Source: UBA4722 sp041690995 (lineage in GTDB: Bacteria; Pseudomonadota; Gammaproteobacteria; DSM-16500). Taken from it: DNA of 31,878 bases. A model generated the notes under the pieces. The model searched no databases. It was given only the letters and a program-made list of their open reading frames with translations, and was not told where the DNA came from. The position numbers and the translations under genes were made by a program. The number at the start of each line of letters is the position of its first letter. Position 1 is the stretch's first letter. This document shows, one piece after another, positions 31,826 to 31,878 of this stretch. The DNA lies in the NCBI GenBank assembly GCA_041690995.1, contig JBEPVM010000016.1, positions 1 through 31,878 of the forward strand, written 5' to 3'.

Positions 31826-31878
31826 TATTAAATGTCAACTAGCTTTGCTACTTGCGTCAACTAACTTTGCTGATTAAA
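31826..31878 (+). mobile_element. IS end (terminal inverted repeat), right contig boundary
   Basis: Inverted, imperfect copy of 1-53. The tip TGTCAACTAGCTTTGC at 31833 points into the window and the body lies to the right. Two blocks, GTCAACTAGCTTTGCTA (31834-31850) and GTCAACTAACTTTGCTGA (31856-31873), repeat with a 22-bp period. Both window ends stop at the same base of the repeat (GATTAAA), as expected for contigs broken at a multi-copy element. IS21-like layout is an inference. Confidence 0.6.

Noticed and set aside
1..31878. CRISPR array, prophage or rRNA genes
   Set aside because: No regularly spaced repeats other than the 12-bp in-gene repeat, no phage structural genes, and no rRNA-like segments were seen.
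1..31878. The truncated left ORF and the right LysE fragment as two halves of one gene on a circular molecule
   Set aside because: Orientation would allow it, but the Gly-rich start does not resemble a LysE N-terminus, so they are separate disrupted genes.

Overview
The window looks like a chromosomal contig from an AT-rich gammaproteobacterium of the order Legionellales (Legionella/Coxiella/Rickettsiella relatives). Housekeeping genes are gammaproteobacterial in content and order (hfq-hflK-hflC-purA; surE-nlpD-rpoS; eno-ftsB). There is a GacA/LetA-type response regulator, a gene whose C-terminal half reads as IcmQ of the Dot/Icm type IVB secretion system, a U-box (eukaryotic-type E3 ligase) protein, and a hypothetical membrane protein with a PmrA-box-like promoter. 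These point to a host-associated organism with a Dot/Icm system and effectors. No other Dot/Icm gene is in the window.

Layout. 1-53 and 31826-31878 are an imperfect 53-bp inverted repeat that looks like insertion-sequence ends facing inward, so the contig is bounded by IS copies. The left one cuts a Gly/Cys-rich small gene and the right one cuts a LysE-family gene. 300-3000 (minus strand) holds a NlpC/P60 hydrolase, a cupin and a small membrane/stress cluster that includes a 26-residue protein. 3074-4642 is an AlbA_2/Schlafen-type protein with an in-frame 12-bp tandem repeat. 5091-9025 carries letA/gacA, gpmI and mlaA followed directly by the icmQ-like gene. 9022-13721 carries a zinc-ribbon protein and hfq-hflK-hflC-purA (no hflX). 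purA reads into the convergent tRNA-Leu(CAG) gene.

13927-16569 is a small accessory island between tRNA-Leu and recG: three membrane-hairpin proteins, one with a U-box and one with a long coiled coil. After recG comes an apparently orphan HigA-like antitoxin. 19206-28204 is a long minus-strand run: DUF2066 - AI-2E/PerM permease - hda - eno - ftsB - surE - nlpD - rpoS - metG - rnfB-like ferredoxin, with several 4-nt stop/start overlaps and a clear internal promoter before metG. 28310-29744 is an AbiE-type toxin-antitoxin pair in inverted gene order with a perfect palindrome over its promoter. ihfB, a putative effector and dcd close the window.

Functional links. LetA, RpoS, Hfq and IHF are all regulators that Legionella-type bacteria use for the replicative/transmissive switch. 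The secretion gene and putative effectors lie among them. The strongest leads are the IcmQ-like protein with an extra N-terminal helical hairpin, the U-box island, the PmrA-box gene at 30139-30963, and the purA/tRNA overlap. All assignments come from reading the sequence and from memory of the families; no database search was run.
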